A DNA stretch of 64,000 nt from the NCBI RefSeq assembly GCF_006547145.1, contig NZ_CP041244.1, forward strand, positions 2,914,001 to 2,978,000. Reading direction: 5' to 3'. This stretch comes from Actinomadura sp. WMMA1423. Its GTDB lineage: Bacteria; Actinomycetota; Actinomycetes; Streptosporangiales; Streptosporangiaceae. The first letter of the stretch is position 1. Every line of letters begins with the position of its first letter. Positions 27,200-34,576 of this stretch are shown here, piece by piece. A model generated the notes under the pieces. The model made no database searches. It worked only from the letters and a program-made list of their open reading frames with translations, and was not told the DNA's origin. Position numbers and translations under genes: made by a program.

Positions 27200-28168
27200 T
27201 CAGCCGAAGCGTTCGCGGAGGGCCGGGAGGAGGTCGGCCTCCGCCCAGGTGCGGAAGTCCTTCTGGTGCTCGGGCCCTGACTGGCAGAACGAGATGTGGG
27301 TGAAGCCCGCGTCGGCCCACTGCTGGACGGCCTCGACGTAGTCGTCCACGTTGTCGCCGCAGGGGACGGACTCCACGACGTCCTCCGGCCGGACGGTCTC
27401 CGTCGCGGCCTCGAAGTTCACCGGACCCGGCAGCTCGGCCATCACCTTCCACCCCGGAGCGGAGAACTTCCAGGTCCGGTGGGCGCGCTCCTTGCACTCC
27501 TCGTAGTCCTGCCCGAAGGCGACCGGGATCTGCCCGTAGACGGGCTTGTCGGCACCGCCGCCGTCGCGGAAGAGCTCGACGACCTCCGGGAGGGGCTGGT
27601 CGGAGATGAGCAGGTCCGCCTGCTCGGCGGCGAGCCGGCCCGCCCGCCCGCCGGACGCCGCCATGCCGATCCGGACAGGCTCGTCGGGCAGGTCGTACAG
27701 CTTCGCGGAGTCGACGCTGAAGTGCCGGCCGCGGTAGTTGACGTAGTCGCCGCCGAACAGGGCCCGGATGATCTCGACGGCCTCGGCGAACATCTCGTGC
27801 CGGACGTCCGCCGACGGCCAGCCGCGCCCGACGACGTGCTCGTTCAGGTTCTCCCCCGCGCCGAGGCCGAGCGAGAACCGGCCGTCGGACAGGACGCCCA
27901 TCGTGGCGGCCTTCTGCGCGACCACGGCCGGGTGGTAGCGCATGATGGGGCAGGTCACGAACGTCATCAGCGGGATGCGGTCGGTGGCCTGGGCGAGCGC
28001 CCCGAGCACCGACCAGGCGTAGGCGGAGTGGCCCTGGCTCTCCAGCCACGGGAAGTAGTGGTCGGAGATGACCGAGTAGGCGAAGCCCGCCTCCTCCGCC
28101 TCGACGAGGTCGGTCACGAGCTGCTTGGCCGGTGTCTGCTCGCAGAGCAGCGTGTATCCGAATTCCAT
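27200..28168 (-). CDS. F420-dependent LLM-class oxidoreductase (F420-G6PDH-like family)
   Basis: A 322-aa TIM-barrel enzyme of the luciferase-like monooxygenase superfamily. Markers are GFAYSVISDHYFPWLESQGH, FVTCPIMRYHPAVVAQKAAT, FSLGLGAGENLNEHVVGRGW and IGMAASGGRAGRLAAEQADL, as in the TIGR03557-type F420-dependent proteins. The deazaflavin F420 is the likely cofactor; the substrate is unknown, and FMN cannot be excluded. Its ATG follows the stop of the ferritin-like gene by one base, so the two are one operon, perhaps a redox/iron stress pair. Confidence 0.85.
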   Translation of the reverse strand: MEFGYTLLCEQTPAKQLVTDLVEAEEAGFAYSVISDHYFPWLESQGHSAYAWSVLGALAQATDRIPLMTFVTCPIMRYHPAVVAQKAATMGVLSDGRFSLGLGAGENLNEHVVGRGWPSADVRHEMFAEAVEIIRALFGGDYVNYRGRHFSVDSAKLYDLPDEPVRIGMAASGGRAGRLAAEQADLLISDQPLPEVVELFRDGGGADKPVYGQIPVAFGQDYEECKERAHRTWKFSAPGWKVMAELPGPVNFEAATETVRPEDVVESVPCGDNVDDYVEAVQQWADAGFTHISFCQSGPEHQKDFRTWAEADLLPALRERFG

Positions 28169-28169
28169 G

Positions 28170-28706
28170 TCACATCCCCAGGAGGTCCATGATGTCGTCG
28201 GCGTGCTCCTCTTCCTCGGCGAGGATGTGCTCCATCAGCCTCCGGGTGGTGACGTCGCCGTCGCCGAGCCACCGGATGATCTCCTGGTAGGACTCGATGA
28301 CGATCCGCTCGGCGACGAGGTTCTCCTCCAGCATGCTCTTGAGGTCATTCTCGTCGAACGTCCTGTAGGTCGTGTGGGAGCGCTCGGCCAGGGTCTTCGG
28401 GTCGAAGTCGGGCTGCCCGCCGAGTTGGCTGATGCGCTCCGCGGCGCGCATCGCGTGGTCGCGCTCCTCGTCGGCGTGCTCGTTGAACTCCGCGGCCACC
28501 TGCGCCCGGTCGATGCCCGTCGCGCTGATCGCGTGCTGCGCGTAGCGCATCCAGCAGACGATCTCGGTGGCGAGGACGTCGTTGAGGACGCCGATGACCT
28601 CCTCGGTCCTGCGGCCGTAGCCGTCGGTCACCGGGCCGTCGGCCATCTTGGCGCGCGCGCGTTCGCGGATCGCCGCGACGTCGAGGCTGAAGCTGCTCTC
28701 GGCCAT
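28170..28706 (-). CDS. Ferritin-like (bacterioferritin-type) protein
   Basis: A 178-aa four-helix bundle. Iron ligands occur in the expected order: E and Y in NDVLATEIVCWMRYAQHAIS, E-x-x-D/E-x-x-H in EFNEHADEERDHAMRAAERI, E in MLEENLVAERIVIESYQEII, and E-x6-E-x-x-H in LMEHILAEEEEHADDIMDLL. It resembles bacterioferritins and DUF-type ferritins that oxidise and store iron; a haem Met is not obvious. ATG at 28706 behind AGGAGGGGG. Co-transcribed with the F420 oxidoreductase. Confidence 0.88.
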   Translation of the reverse strand: MAESSFSLDVAAIRERARAKMADGPVTDGYGRRTEEVIGVLNDVLATEIVCWMRYAQHAISATGIDRAQVAAEFNEHADEERDHAMRAAERISQLGGQPDFDPKTLAERSHTTYRTFDENDLKSMLEENLVAERIVIESYQEIIRWLGDGDVTTRRLMEHILAEEEEHADDIMDLLGM

Positions 28707-28804
28707 GTTCCCCCTCCTGATCAGCACGGACGTGGGCTCTCCTACCCAGCGGGGGCCGCTCATGCCTGCGTGAGCGCACGGTCTCCGAGTGACCGGCGCG
28801 CAGG

Positions 28805-28834
28805 TTGGACACTCTGCGTAGTCAGTGATAGACG
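28805..28834 (+). promoter_or_regulatory. Promoter of peptide unit 1
   Basis: TTGGAC, 18 bp, TAGACG followed by TAGAG. The same TAnACGTAGAG block recurs in units 2 and 3. Confidence 0.6.
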
Positions 28835-28922
28835 TAGAGCTACATCGCCTCAAAGGGGGGCGGGGGGAAGACATTTCCGGTCTCCACCTCGAGATCCGGG
28901 CGCATCAAGGAGAAAGAAGCAC

Positions 28923-29201
28923 ATGAAGTCCTTCAGCTACAGCGACCTCGACAAGCTCACCGGCGAGGTCCTGCCGGAGCGCGCCGTGCTGTCCACCCTT
29001 CTCGCCGGTGGCGGCGGCAACAGCAACGGCAACGAGAACCACAACCTGAACCTCGGCGGCGGCGGCAGCACCGGCACCACCGCGGTCGTGCCGCTGTGCC
29101 AGAGCACCGTGTCCAGCCACGAGGGCATCCTCGGCGTCCTCAACGCCGACAACGAGTCCTCCTTCACCTGCGCCGGCGCCGCGGTGGTCTCGGGGCACTG
29201 A
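28923..29201 (+). CDS. Peptide precursor paralogue 1 (leader-GG-linker-two-Cys core)
   Basis: A 92-aa protein of a family I do not recognise. The leader (residues 1-30) is MKSFSYSDLDKLTGEVLPER then AVLSTLLAGG, hydrophilic then hydrophobic and ending in Gly-Gly like a double-glycine bacteriocin leader. A linker GGNSNGNENHNLNLGGGGS follows. The C-terminal core is TTAVVPLCQSTVSSHEGILG, VLNADNESSFTCAGAA, VVSGH, with two Cys separated by 23 residues and many Ser/Thr. No Sec signal is present. The leader LTGE-LPER block is kept in all four paralogues and could be a recognition sequence. AAGGAG ribosome site; own promoter and terminator. Confidence 0.8.
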   Translation: MKSFSYSDLDKLTGEVLPERAVLSTLLAGGGGNSNGNENHNLNLGGGGSTGTTAVVPLCQSTVSSHEGILGVLNADNESSFTCAGAAVVSGH

Positions 29202-29237
29202 GCCGAGCGAACGTGAACGCGGGCCTCGCCCGCACGG

Positions 29238-29272
29238 GAAGGGCCGGCCACCGCCGGCCCTTCCTCTTTTTT
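29238..29272 (+). terminator. Terminator of peptide unit 1
   Basis: 11-bp stem (29238-29248 with 29253-29263) and a T-rich tail. A smaller hairpin GCGGGC-CTC-GCCCGC lies just upstream, and the same pair of hairpins recurs in units 2 and 3. Confidence 0.8.
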
Positions 29273-29383
29273 CAAAATGCTCGGTGAAAGCCATGACAAA
29301 GATTTCCGGGCGAGCTCTTTACCGTCCATCTCGAATTCCCGGACCATCCCGCCACGCACGACAAAACCGCCGATCAGCACCTC

Positions 29384-29414
29384 TTGCGTTACAGATAGTC
29401 ATGTGTGTTATACG
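29384..29414 (+). promoter_or_regulatory. Promoter of peptide unit 2
   Basis: TATACG (29409-29414) followed by TAGAG, with TTGCGT 19 bp upstream as a weak -35. Transcription would start just before a leader hairpin (CCTCACTCCCGG...). Confidence 0.55.
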
Positions 29415-29503
29415 TAGAGCGACCTCACTCCCGGCCGGGAATGAGGAGGGGACATCCGGTATCCACCTTGAGATCCGGGCGTGACAAGGAGAAAAGGAAC
29501 CAC

Positions 29504-29755
29504 ATGAAGTCCTACAGCTACAGCGACCTCGACGAGCTCACCGGCGAACTCCTGCCGGAGCGCGCCGTGCTGTCCACCCTTCTCGCCGGTGGCGGCCACG
29601 GCCACGGCCACGGCGGAGGCGGAGGCGGCTTCACCGCGGTCGTCCCGCTGTGCCAGAGCACCGTGAGCAGCCACGAGGGCCTCCTGGGCCTGCTCAACGC
29701 GAACAACGAGTCCAGCTTCGTGTGCGCCAGCGCCGTGGTGGTCTCGCGCGGCTGA
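29504..29755 (+). CDS. Peptide precursor paralogue 2 (His-Gly linker)
   Basis: An 83-aa paralogue of unit 1. The leader differs at a few residues (SYSYSDLDELTGELLPER, then AVLSTLLAGG). The linker is replaced by GGHGHGHGGGGGGF, a short His-Gly metal-binding-like run. The core is TAVVPLCQSTVSSHEGLLGL, LNANNESSFVCASAVVVSRG with the same Cys spacing. Because leader and core are nearly invariant while the linker changes in length and composition, the linker is probably a spacer or a diversified part. It has its own promoter, leader hairpin, ribosome site and terminator. Confidence 0.8.
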   Translation: MKSYSYSDLDELTGELLPERAVLSTLLAGGGHGHGHGGGGGGFTAVVPLCQSTVSSHEGLLGLLNANNESSFVCASAVVVSRG

Positions 29756-29790
29756 GCCGAGCGAACGTGAACGCGGGCCACGCCCGCACG

Positions 29791-29830
29791 AGAAGGGCCG
29801 GCGCACACCGCCGGCCCTTTCTCCCCTTTC
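29791..29830 (+). terminator. Terminator of peptide unit 2
   Basis: 10-bp stem (29793-29802 with 29810-29819) and T/C-rich tail, homologous to the unit 1 terminator. Confidence 0.75.
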
Positions 29831-29895
29831 GGAGCACGCGCGCGAGCATCGCGGCCCCCCGTCGCGACACGGCGAATCCGCCGGTCAGCCCCTGT

Positions 29896-29925
29896 TTGGA
29901 TACTCAACGTCACCCGTGCTATACG
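29896..29925 (+). promoter_or_regulatory. Promoter of peptide unit 3
   Basis: TTGGAT, 18 bp, TATACG, followed by TAGAG. A leader hairpin CCTCACT (29934-29940)/AGTGAGG (29950-29956) follows; unit 2 has the same hairpin with changed but still pairing bases. Confidence 0.6.
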
Positions 29926-30012
29926 TAGAGTCACCTCACTTCGGTCCGGAGTGAGGGAAAGGACATCCGGTCTCCACCTCGAGATCCGGGCGCGACAAGG
30001 AGAAAGAACCAG

Positions 30013-30294
30013 ATGAAGTCCTTCAGCTACAGCGACCTCGACAAGCTCACCGGCGAGGTCCTGCCGGAGCGCGCCGTGCTGTCCACCCTTCTCGCCGGTG
30101 GCGGCGGCAACAGCAACGGCAACGAGAACGGCAACTTCAACCTCAACCACGGCGGCGGCAGCACCGGCACCACCGCGGTCGTCCCGCTGTGCCAGAGCAC
30201 CGTGTCCAGCCACGAGGGCATCCTCGGCGTCCTCAACGCCGACAACGAGTCGCACTTCGTGTGCTCCAGCGCCGCCGTGGTCTCGGGTCACTGA
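30013..30294 (+). CDS. Peptide precursor paralogue 3
   Basis: A 93-aa protein nearly identical to paralogue 1 in leader (MKSFSYSDLDKLTGEVLPER) and core, with a Gly/Asn linker GGNSNGNENGNFNLNHGGGS. The core ends NADNESHFVCSSAAVVSGH, so substitutions cluster around the second Cys (SFTC, SFVC and HFVC in the three copies). DNA identity to unit 1 extends through the 5' leader and the 3' hairpins, showing duplication of a whole transcription unit of roughly 0.5 kb. Confidence 0.8.
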   Translation: MKSFSYSDLDKLTGEVLPERAVLSTLLAGGGGNSNGNENGNFNLNHGGGSTGTTAVVPLCQSTVSSHEGILGVLNADNESHFVCSSAAVVSGH

Positions 30295-30330
30295 GCCGAG
30301 CGAACGTGAACGCGGGCCTCGCCCGCATGA

Positions 30331-30366
30331 GAAGGGCCGGCGTACAGCGCCGGCCCTTCCTCCCTT
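30331..30366 (+). terminator. Terminator of peptide unit 3
   Basis: 11-bp stem (30331-30341 with 30349-30359) and T/C tail. It lies 28 bp before precursor 4, which has no visible promoter, so read-through here may set the level of precursor 4 and the protease. Confidence 0.75.
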
Positions 30367-30393
30367 CCAGAACCGACGCGAAAGCTACGACAA

Positions 30394-30633
30394 ATGCCCC
30401 AGAAGAACTCTCCAACCGTCCGCTACGCCGACCTCGAGCGGCTGTCGGGTGAACTCCTGCCGGAGCGGATGCTGCTGTCGACCGCCGGCGGCCGATCCGG
30501 CACCAAGACCGCGGAGGCCTGCCGGTACGAGCACTACATGGGGACGGCGGGCCTCCTCGGCACGGGCCTGCTCGCCGAGCCCGAGCACACGGCGAAGACC
30601 TGCGTGCCCATCCTGTACCACGACGGCAAATGA
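30394..30633 (+). CDS. Divergent peptide precursor 4, coupled to the protease gene
   Basis: A 79-aa relative of paralogues 1-3. The leader retains VRYADLERLSGELLPERMLL then STAGG; the GG site is kept, but the Gly-rich linker is absent. The core has C-x26-C in EACRYEHYMGTAGLLGTG...HTAKTCVPILYHDGK, compared with C-x23-C in the others, and keeps the central GxLGxxL element. Its ribosome site is weak. Its stop overlaps the M50 gene start (ATGA), so the pair is translated together. It could be a regulator, immunity-like peptide or minor substrate rather than a fourth product. Confidence 0.7.
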   Translation: MPQKNSPTVRYADLERLSGELLPERMLLSTAGGRSGTKTAEACRYEHYMGTAGLLGTGLLAEPEHTAKTCVPILYHDGK

Positions 30634-31976
30634 GCGGCCCGGCGACGAAGGACGGTGGCGGAGCGGGCACGGCGGGCACCCTCGTCCTGCCCGCGCTCGC
30701 GGACGGCGCCGAACTCATCGGCGAGTTCAAGAACTCCGGCTACCGCGACACGCCCCAGCTCGTCCGGTTGCCGAACGGGCAGCTCGTCCGGCTGCCGCCG
30801 CTGCTGTACCAGGTCGCCGGGGCGCTGCACCGGCACCACGCCCTCGCCGGCACCACCGACGTCGAGACGGCGCTCGCCCGCGTCGCCGAGACGGTCTCCG
30901 AGGCGGCCGGCGCCCGGCTCACCGGCGAGCAGGTCGTCTACCTCGTCGACAACAAGCTCGCTCCGCTCGGCGTCACCACCTACAGCGACGGCACCGCGCC
31001 GCCGGTCGTCCGGTCCGACCCGTTCCTGGCGCTGCGCTTCAGGATCGCGGTCTTCCCCGAGTCGGTCACCTGGTTCGTCGGCGGCCTGTTCGCCTGGCTC
31101 TTCCGCCCCGCGGTCATGGCGCTCGTGCTCGGCGCGTTCGCGGCCAGCGAGGTCTGGGTGCTCACGGCCCGGTCGATCTCCGACGCCCTGTCGTTCGCGA
31201 TCCTCAACCCTGTCAGCATCCTGCTGGTGATGGTGCTGGGGATCGCCTCGTGCGCTTTCCACGAGGTGGGGCACGCTTCGGCGTGCCGGTACGGCGGCGT
31301 CCGACCGGGCGCCATGGGCTGCGGCATCTACATAGTGTGGCCCGCGTTCTACACCGACATCACCGAGTCGTACCGGCTCGGCCGCGCGGGCCGGCTCCGC
31401 GCCGACCTCGCGGGCGTCTACTTCAACGGCATCTTCGTCGTCGGGTTGACACTGCTGTACCTGCAGACGGGGTTCGCGCCGCTGATCCTCGCGGTCGTCT
31501 ACGTCAACCTGGAGATGGTGCAGCAGCTGCTGCCGACGCTGCGCTTCGACGGGTACTACATCATGTCCGACCTCATCGGAATCCCCGACCTGTTCCGGTA
31601 CATCGGGCCGATCCTGCGCCGGGCGCTGCTGCGGCGCCCGGACCCCAGGCTCGCCGACCTCAAGCGCTGGCCCCAGGTCTTCGTCACGGTGTGGGTGCTG
31701 ACGGTGATCCCCACGCTGGCGATCCAGCTCGCGCTGATCAGTACTCAGATCCCCGCGCTGGTGGTCAAGGACTGGGGGATGATGCGCAAGCTCGCGTCCG
31801 CCGCGGCCGACGGCGCGGACCCGCTCACGCTGGTCACCTCGGGCCTGCAGATCTTCCTGCTGGTCCTGCCGCTGGTCGGTCTGGCGTTCATCCTGTACGG
31901 CTTCGCCCGCGGGTTGGTGCGGTGGGCCGTCCGCTACGTGAACGCGCCCGTCACCAAGGCCGCGTCGGGGGCCTGA
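30630..31976 (+). CDS. M50-type membrane metalloprotease of the peptide locus
   Basis: A 448-aa polytopic membrane protein. Residues about 40-120 form a soluble N-terminal domain (PQLVRLPNGQLVRLPPLLYQ then GEQVVYLVDNKLAPLGV), similar in outline to the PqqD-like domain that opens many putative peptide zinc metalloproteases and may bind a leader peptide. The zinc site is HEVGH (211-215) within CAFHEVGHASACRYGG, inside the membrane region, with the third-ligand region at LRFDGYYIMSDLIGIPD. About eight hydrophobic segments follow the M50 pattern. I infer that it cleaves the leaders of the adjacent peptides; export and modification enzymes are not nearby. It ends at a very strong hairpin. Confidence 0.8.
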   Translation: MSGPATKDGGGAGTAGTLVLPALADGAELIGEFKNSGYRDTPQLVRLPNGQLVRLPPLLYQVAGALHRHHALAGTTDVETALARVAETVSEAAGARLTGEQVVYLVDNKLAPLGVTTYSDGTAPPVVRSDPFLALRFRIAVFPESVTWFVGGLFAWLFRPAVMALVLGAFAASEVWVLTARSISDALSFAILNPVSILLVMVLGIASCAFHEVGHASACRYGGVRPGAMGCGIYIVWPAFYTDITESYRLGRAGRLRADLAGVYFNGIFVVGLTLLYLQTGFAPLILAVVYVNLEMVQQLLPTLRFDGYYIMSDLIGIPDLFRYIGPILRRALLRRPDPRLADLKRWPQVFVTVWVLTVIPTLAIQLALISTQIPALVVKDWGMMRKLASAAADGADPLTLVTSGLQIFLLVLPLVGLAFILYGFARGLVRWAVRYVNAPVTKAASGA

Positions 31977-31990
31977 GCGGCTCGCCGGTG

Positions 31991-32028
31991 AACGCGCCGG
32001 GCGCCCCCAGTCGGGCGCCCGGCGCGTT
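31991..32028 (+). terminator. Strong terminator ending the peptide locus
   Basis: Perfect 16-bp stem (31991-32006 with 32013-32028) and 6-nt loop, 14 bp after the M50 stop. Confidence 0.85.
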
Positions 32029-32194
32029 CGCCGCTTCCAGGTAAATGCATTTTATAAGCTTTTCAAATTGCGCTTCGAAGCGTCAGGGCAAGGGAATCCT
32101 CGAGACCCGGGGAGAAGGCTCGGCATAAAGATCTCCTCTCCCTTTTCAAAGGCCGGCCCGTCCGCGCGGCCGGTGTTTTCCGGAAGGCCCCGAG

Positions 32195-33190
32195 TTGTTC
32201 CGTCGTCCCGCCCCCGCCGCATGGCTGGGGGCCTTCGCACTGCTCCTGCCCCTCACGTTCGTGGACCGGTCCATCGCGGCCGCGCCGCCCCGCGCCGAGG
32301 TCGTCGCCGAGACGGCCGTCGCGCCCCGCACCCTGGACCTGACCATCGCCTCGCCCGCCATGGACGGCCGCCAGAAGGCGCGGCTCCTGCTCCCTCCCGG
32401 CTGGTCGCGGCGCGCGGCGCGCACCTGGCCCACGCTGTGGCTGCTGCACGGCGGCGTCGACGACTACACCGCCTGGACGCGCGACACCGACGTCGCCGAA
32501 CTCACCGCCCGCACCGGCGTCATCGTCGTCATGCCGGACGGCGGCCGCTGCGGCAATTACTCGGACTGGTGGAACTACGGGAAGGGCGGCCCACCGCGCT
32601 GGGAGACCTTCCACATGACCGAGCTCCGCGGGATTCTCGAACGGGACTACCGCGCCGGGCCGGAGCGCGTGATCGCCGGCAATTCCATGGGCGGCCTCGG
32701 CGCCATGCTGTACGCGGCCCGGTTCCCGGGCATGTTCTCAGCCGCGGCGGCGTTCAGCGGCTACCTGGACACCCTGTACGGCCACAAACCGGGGGACGAC
32801 TCGACGGGCTGGGGCCCCGCCGTGGCCTGCCCCGGAACCGACTGGCGGCGGGTGTGGGGCGACCCCGACGACCAGGCCGCGATCTGGCACGCCCACAACC
32901 CGACCGACCTCGCGGGGCGGCTGCGCGGCGTCCGGCTCTGGGTGGCGTGCGGCAACGGCAAGGCCGGCTCCCTCGGCGGGCTGCCGTTCACCGATCCGGT
33001 GGAGGCCGCCGCGAACGAGCACGCGCACTCGTTCGCGGACCGGTTGCACGGCCTCGGCATCCCGGTCACCGCCCGCTTCTTCGACGGGCAGCACGACTGG
33101 CCCTACTGGCAGCGCGACCTGCACGAGGCGTACCCGATGCTCATGGACGCCCTGGGCCTCGCGCCCGCATCCGGGCTCAGTCGTTCTTGA
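32195..33190 (+). CDS. Secreted alpha/beta-hydrolase esterase (antigen 85/esterase D-like), second copy
   Basis: A 331-aa exported paralogue of the protein at 13705-14958. TTG start with GGAAGG upstream; signal segment AAWLGAFALLLPLTFV then RSIAAAP. Catalytic landmarks: TLWLLHGGVDDYTAWTRDTD, VVMPDGGRCGNYSDWWNYGK, nucleophile elbow GNSMGGLGA and the late histidine in DGQHDWPYWQRDL. It lacks the long disordered linker of the first copy. Probable secreted esterase or acyltransferase. Its 3' end overlaps the convergent phosphatase gene by 14 bases. An AT-rich promoter-like segment (32041-32070) precedes it. Confidence 0.85.
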   Translation: MFRRPAPAAWLGAFALLLPLTFVDRSIAAAPPRAEVVAETAVAPRTLDLTIASPAMDGRQKARLLLPPGWSRRAARTWPTLWLLHGGVDDYTAWTRDTDVAELTARTGVIVVMPDGGRCGNYSDWWNYGKGGPPRWETFHMTELRGILERDYRAGPERVIAGNSMGGLGAMLYAARFPGMFSAAAAFSGYLDTLYGHKPGDDSTGWGPAVACPGTDWRRVWGDPDDQAAIWHAHNPTDLAGRLRGVRLWVACGNGKAGSLGGLPFTDPVEAAANEHAHSFADRLHGLGIPVTARFFDGQHDWPYWQRDLHEAYPMLMDALGLAPASGLSRS

Positions 33191-34394
33191 GGCGCTCCGT
33201 CGCGTCGTCCGCGCCGAGCGGCCCGTGCCATTCGAGGAGCAGGACGGTGGCGTCGTCGTCCAGCCGCCCCGCGTGGTGCTCCAGGATGCTGTGGACGAGG
33301 CGGCGCAGCGTCTCGGGGACCGAGAGCCCGTCGGCCTCGCGCCGGATGATGAAGTCGACGAACCGGTCCAGCCCGAACTCGTGCTTTTCGGGGTCGCGGG
33401 CCTCCACGATCCCGTCGCTGTAGAACAGGATCCGGTCGCCGGGCTCCAGCTGCTCCTCGCACACCTCCGGGCGGACGCCGAGGCCGGTGCCGAGCGGTGC
33501 GCCGGGCGGGCACTCCAGCGTCGTGACCCACCGCGACCCGCGGATGACGACGGGCGCGGGGTGCCCGTAGGAGACCCACGAGAGCCGGCCCGTCGGCAGG
33601 TCGAGCTCGGCGAGCACTCCCGTGACGAACCGGCCGGTCGGGTTCTGCTCCAGCAGCGCCGCCTCGATCGCCTCTCCGGTCTCGACGAGCCCGGCCCCCT
33701 CGATGCGGCTGTTGCGGCAGGCCGCTACGGCGAGGTTGGAGGTCAGCCCGGCGGTGGTGTCGTGGCCCATGGCGTCGAAGATCGTGAGGTGGACGGTCTC
33801 GCCCGCGAGCGCGTAGTCGAAGGTGTCGCCGCCCAGCATGTAGGCGGGCTCCAGCGCGGCGCCGATGACGACCTGGTCGTTGGCGAAGGTCATCGGGGGC
33901 AGCAGCCGCCACTGCATCTCCGCCGAGACCGTCATGTCCCTGGTCCGCACCAGCCGGGCGTAGGAGTCGCTGTACGGGCCCTTGCTGACGATGATCAGCG
34001 CGACCAGGCCGGCCAGGGACTCGGCCTCCTCCTGGGCCCGGTCGTCGTCGTCGCGGAAGGTCACGCGCAGCACGCCGAGCCGCTCGGCCCCGTCGAGGAT
34101 CGGCACCCAGTACTGGCGGTCGCCGTCGTCGAGGAGCTGCCCGGCCGCCGGTTCCATCGTCTGGAAGGCCCGGCCCGCGACCGTGCCGTCGATCCTCAGC
34201 TCCGGGGGCTCGGCCCCCGGGTCCTGCCCGGCGTCCGGCCCCTCGCCGGTCAGCAGGCGCAGCACCGTCTGCTGGAGGTCCACGACGTAGATGATCGCGT
34301 CGCGGAGGCCGTGGTCGGCGGCGTGCCGGGCCACCGCGCCCGGCAGTTGCTCCATCGACATCAGATGGCTGGCCGCCAGCAGTGCTCTCAGCAT
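33177..34394 (-). CDS. GAF-like sensor with SpoIIE/PP2C-type serine phosphatase
   Basis: A 405-aa cytoplasmic protein. The first half is a GAF-like sensor (AIIYVVDLQQTVLRLLTGEG, RAFQTMEPAAGQLLDDGD, ILDGAERLGVLRVTF). The second half is a SpoIIE phosphatase with metal-binding aspartates in MLGGDTFDYALAGETVHLTI, FDAMGHDTTAG, RILFYSDGIVEARD and GRLDDDATVLLLEW. Such proteins dephosphorylate anti-anti-sigma factors and thereby release alternative sigma factors. No anti-sigma partner is adjacent. ATG or GTG choice at 34394 places MLRALLAASHLMSMEQ first. Confidence 0.88.
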   Translation of the reverse strand: MLRALLAASHLMSMEQLPGAVARHAADHGLRDAIIYVVDLQQTVLRLLTGEGPDAGQDPGAEPPELRIDGTVAGRAFQTMEPAAGQLLDDGDRQYWVPILDGAERLGVLRVTFRDDDDRAQEEAESLAGLVALIIVSKGPYSDSYARLVRTRDMTVSAEMQWRLLPPMTFANDQVVIGAALEPAYMLGGDTFDYALAGETVHLTIFDAMGHDTTAGLTSNLAVAACRNSRIEGAGLVETGEAIEAALLEQNPTGRFVTGVLAELDLPTGRLSWVSYGHPAPVVIRGSRWVTTLECPPGAPLGTGLGVRPEVCEEQLEPGDRILFYSDGIVEARDPEKHEFGLDRFVDFIIRREADGLSVPETLRRLVHSILEHHAGRLDDDATVLLLEWHGPLGADDATERLKND

Positions 34395-34576
34395 CGGTTC
34401 GCCGCCCTGCGCTCTCGGCTGTTCGGGGCTCGTGCACTCCGCCGTCCCGCGGGCGGACCACCGTTGTCCAGGACAGCATCGCCCCTTTACCAGACCCTAC
34501 CCTCCCGAGAACCTCTCCAGCGCCGCCCAGGTGGGGCATGACCCGGGAAAGCCCCAGGTGAGCGCCGGGCCGGGCG

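Noticed and set aside
28805..30366. Direct repeats considered as a CRISPR or satellite array
   Set aside because: Units are about 0.5 kb, code for proteins and contain promoters and terminators; there is no short repeat-spacer pattern.
28923..30633. Peptides considered as class I-IV lanthipeptides, lasso or linear azol(in)e peptides
   Set aside because: No LanB/M/KC, lasso cyclase, YcaO or radical SAM gene within the locus; only the M50 protease is linked.
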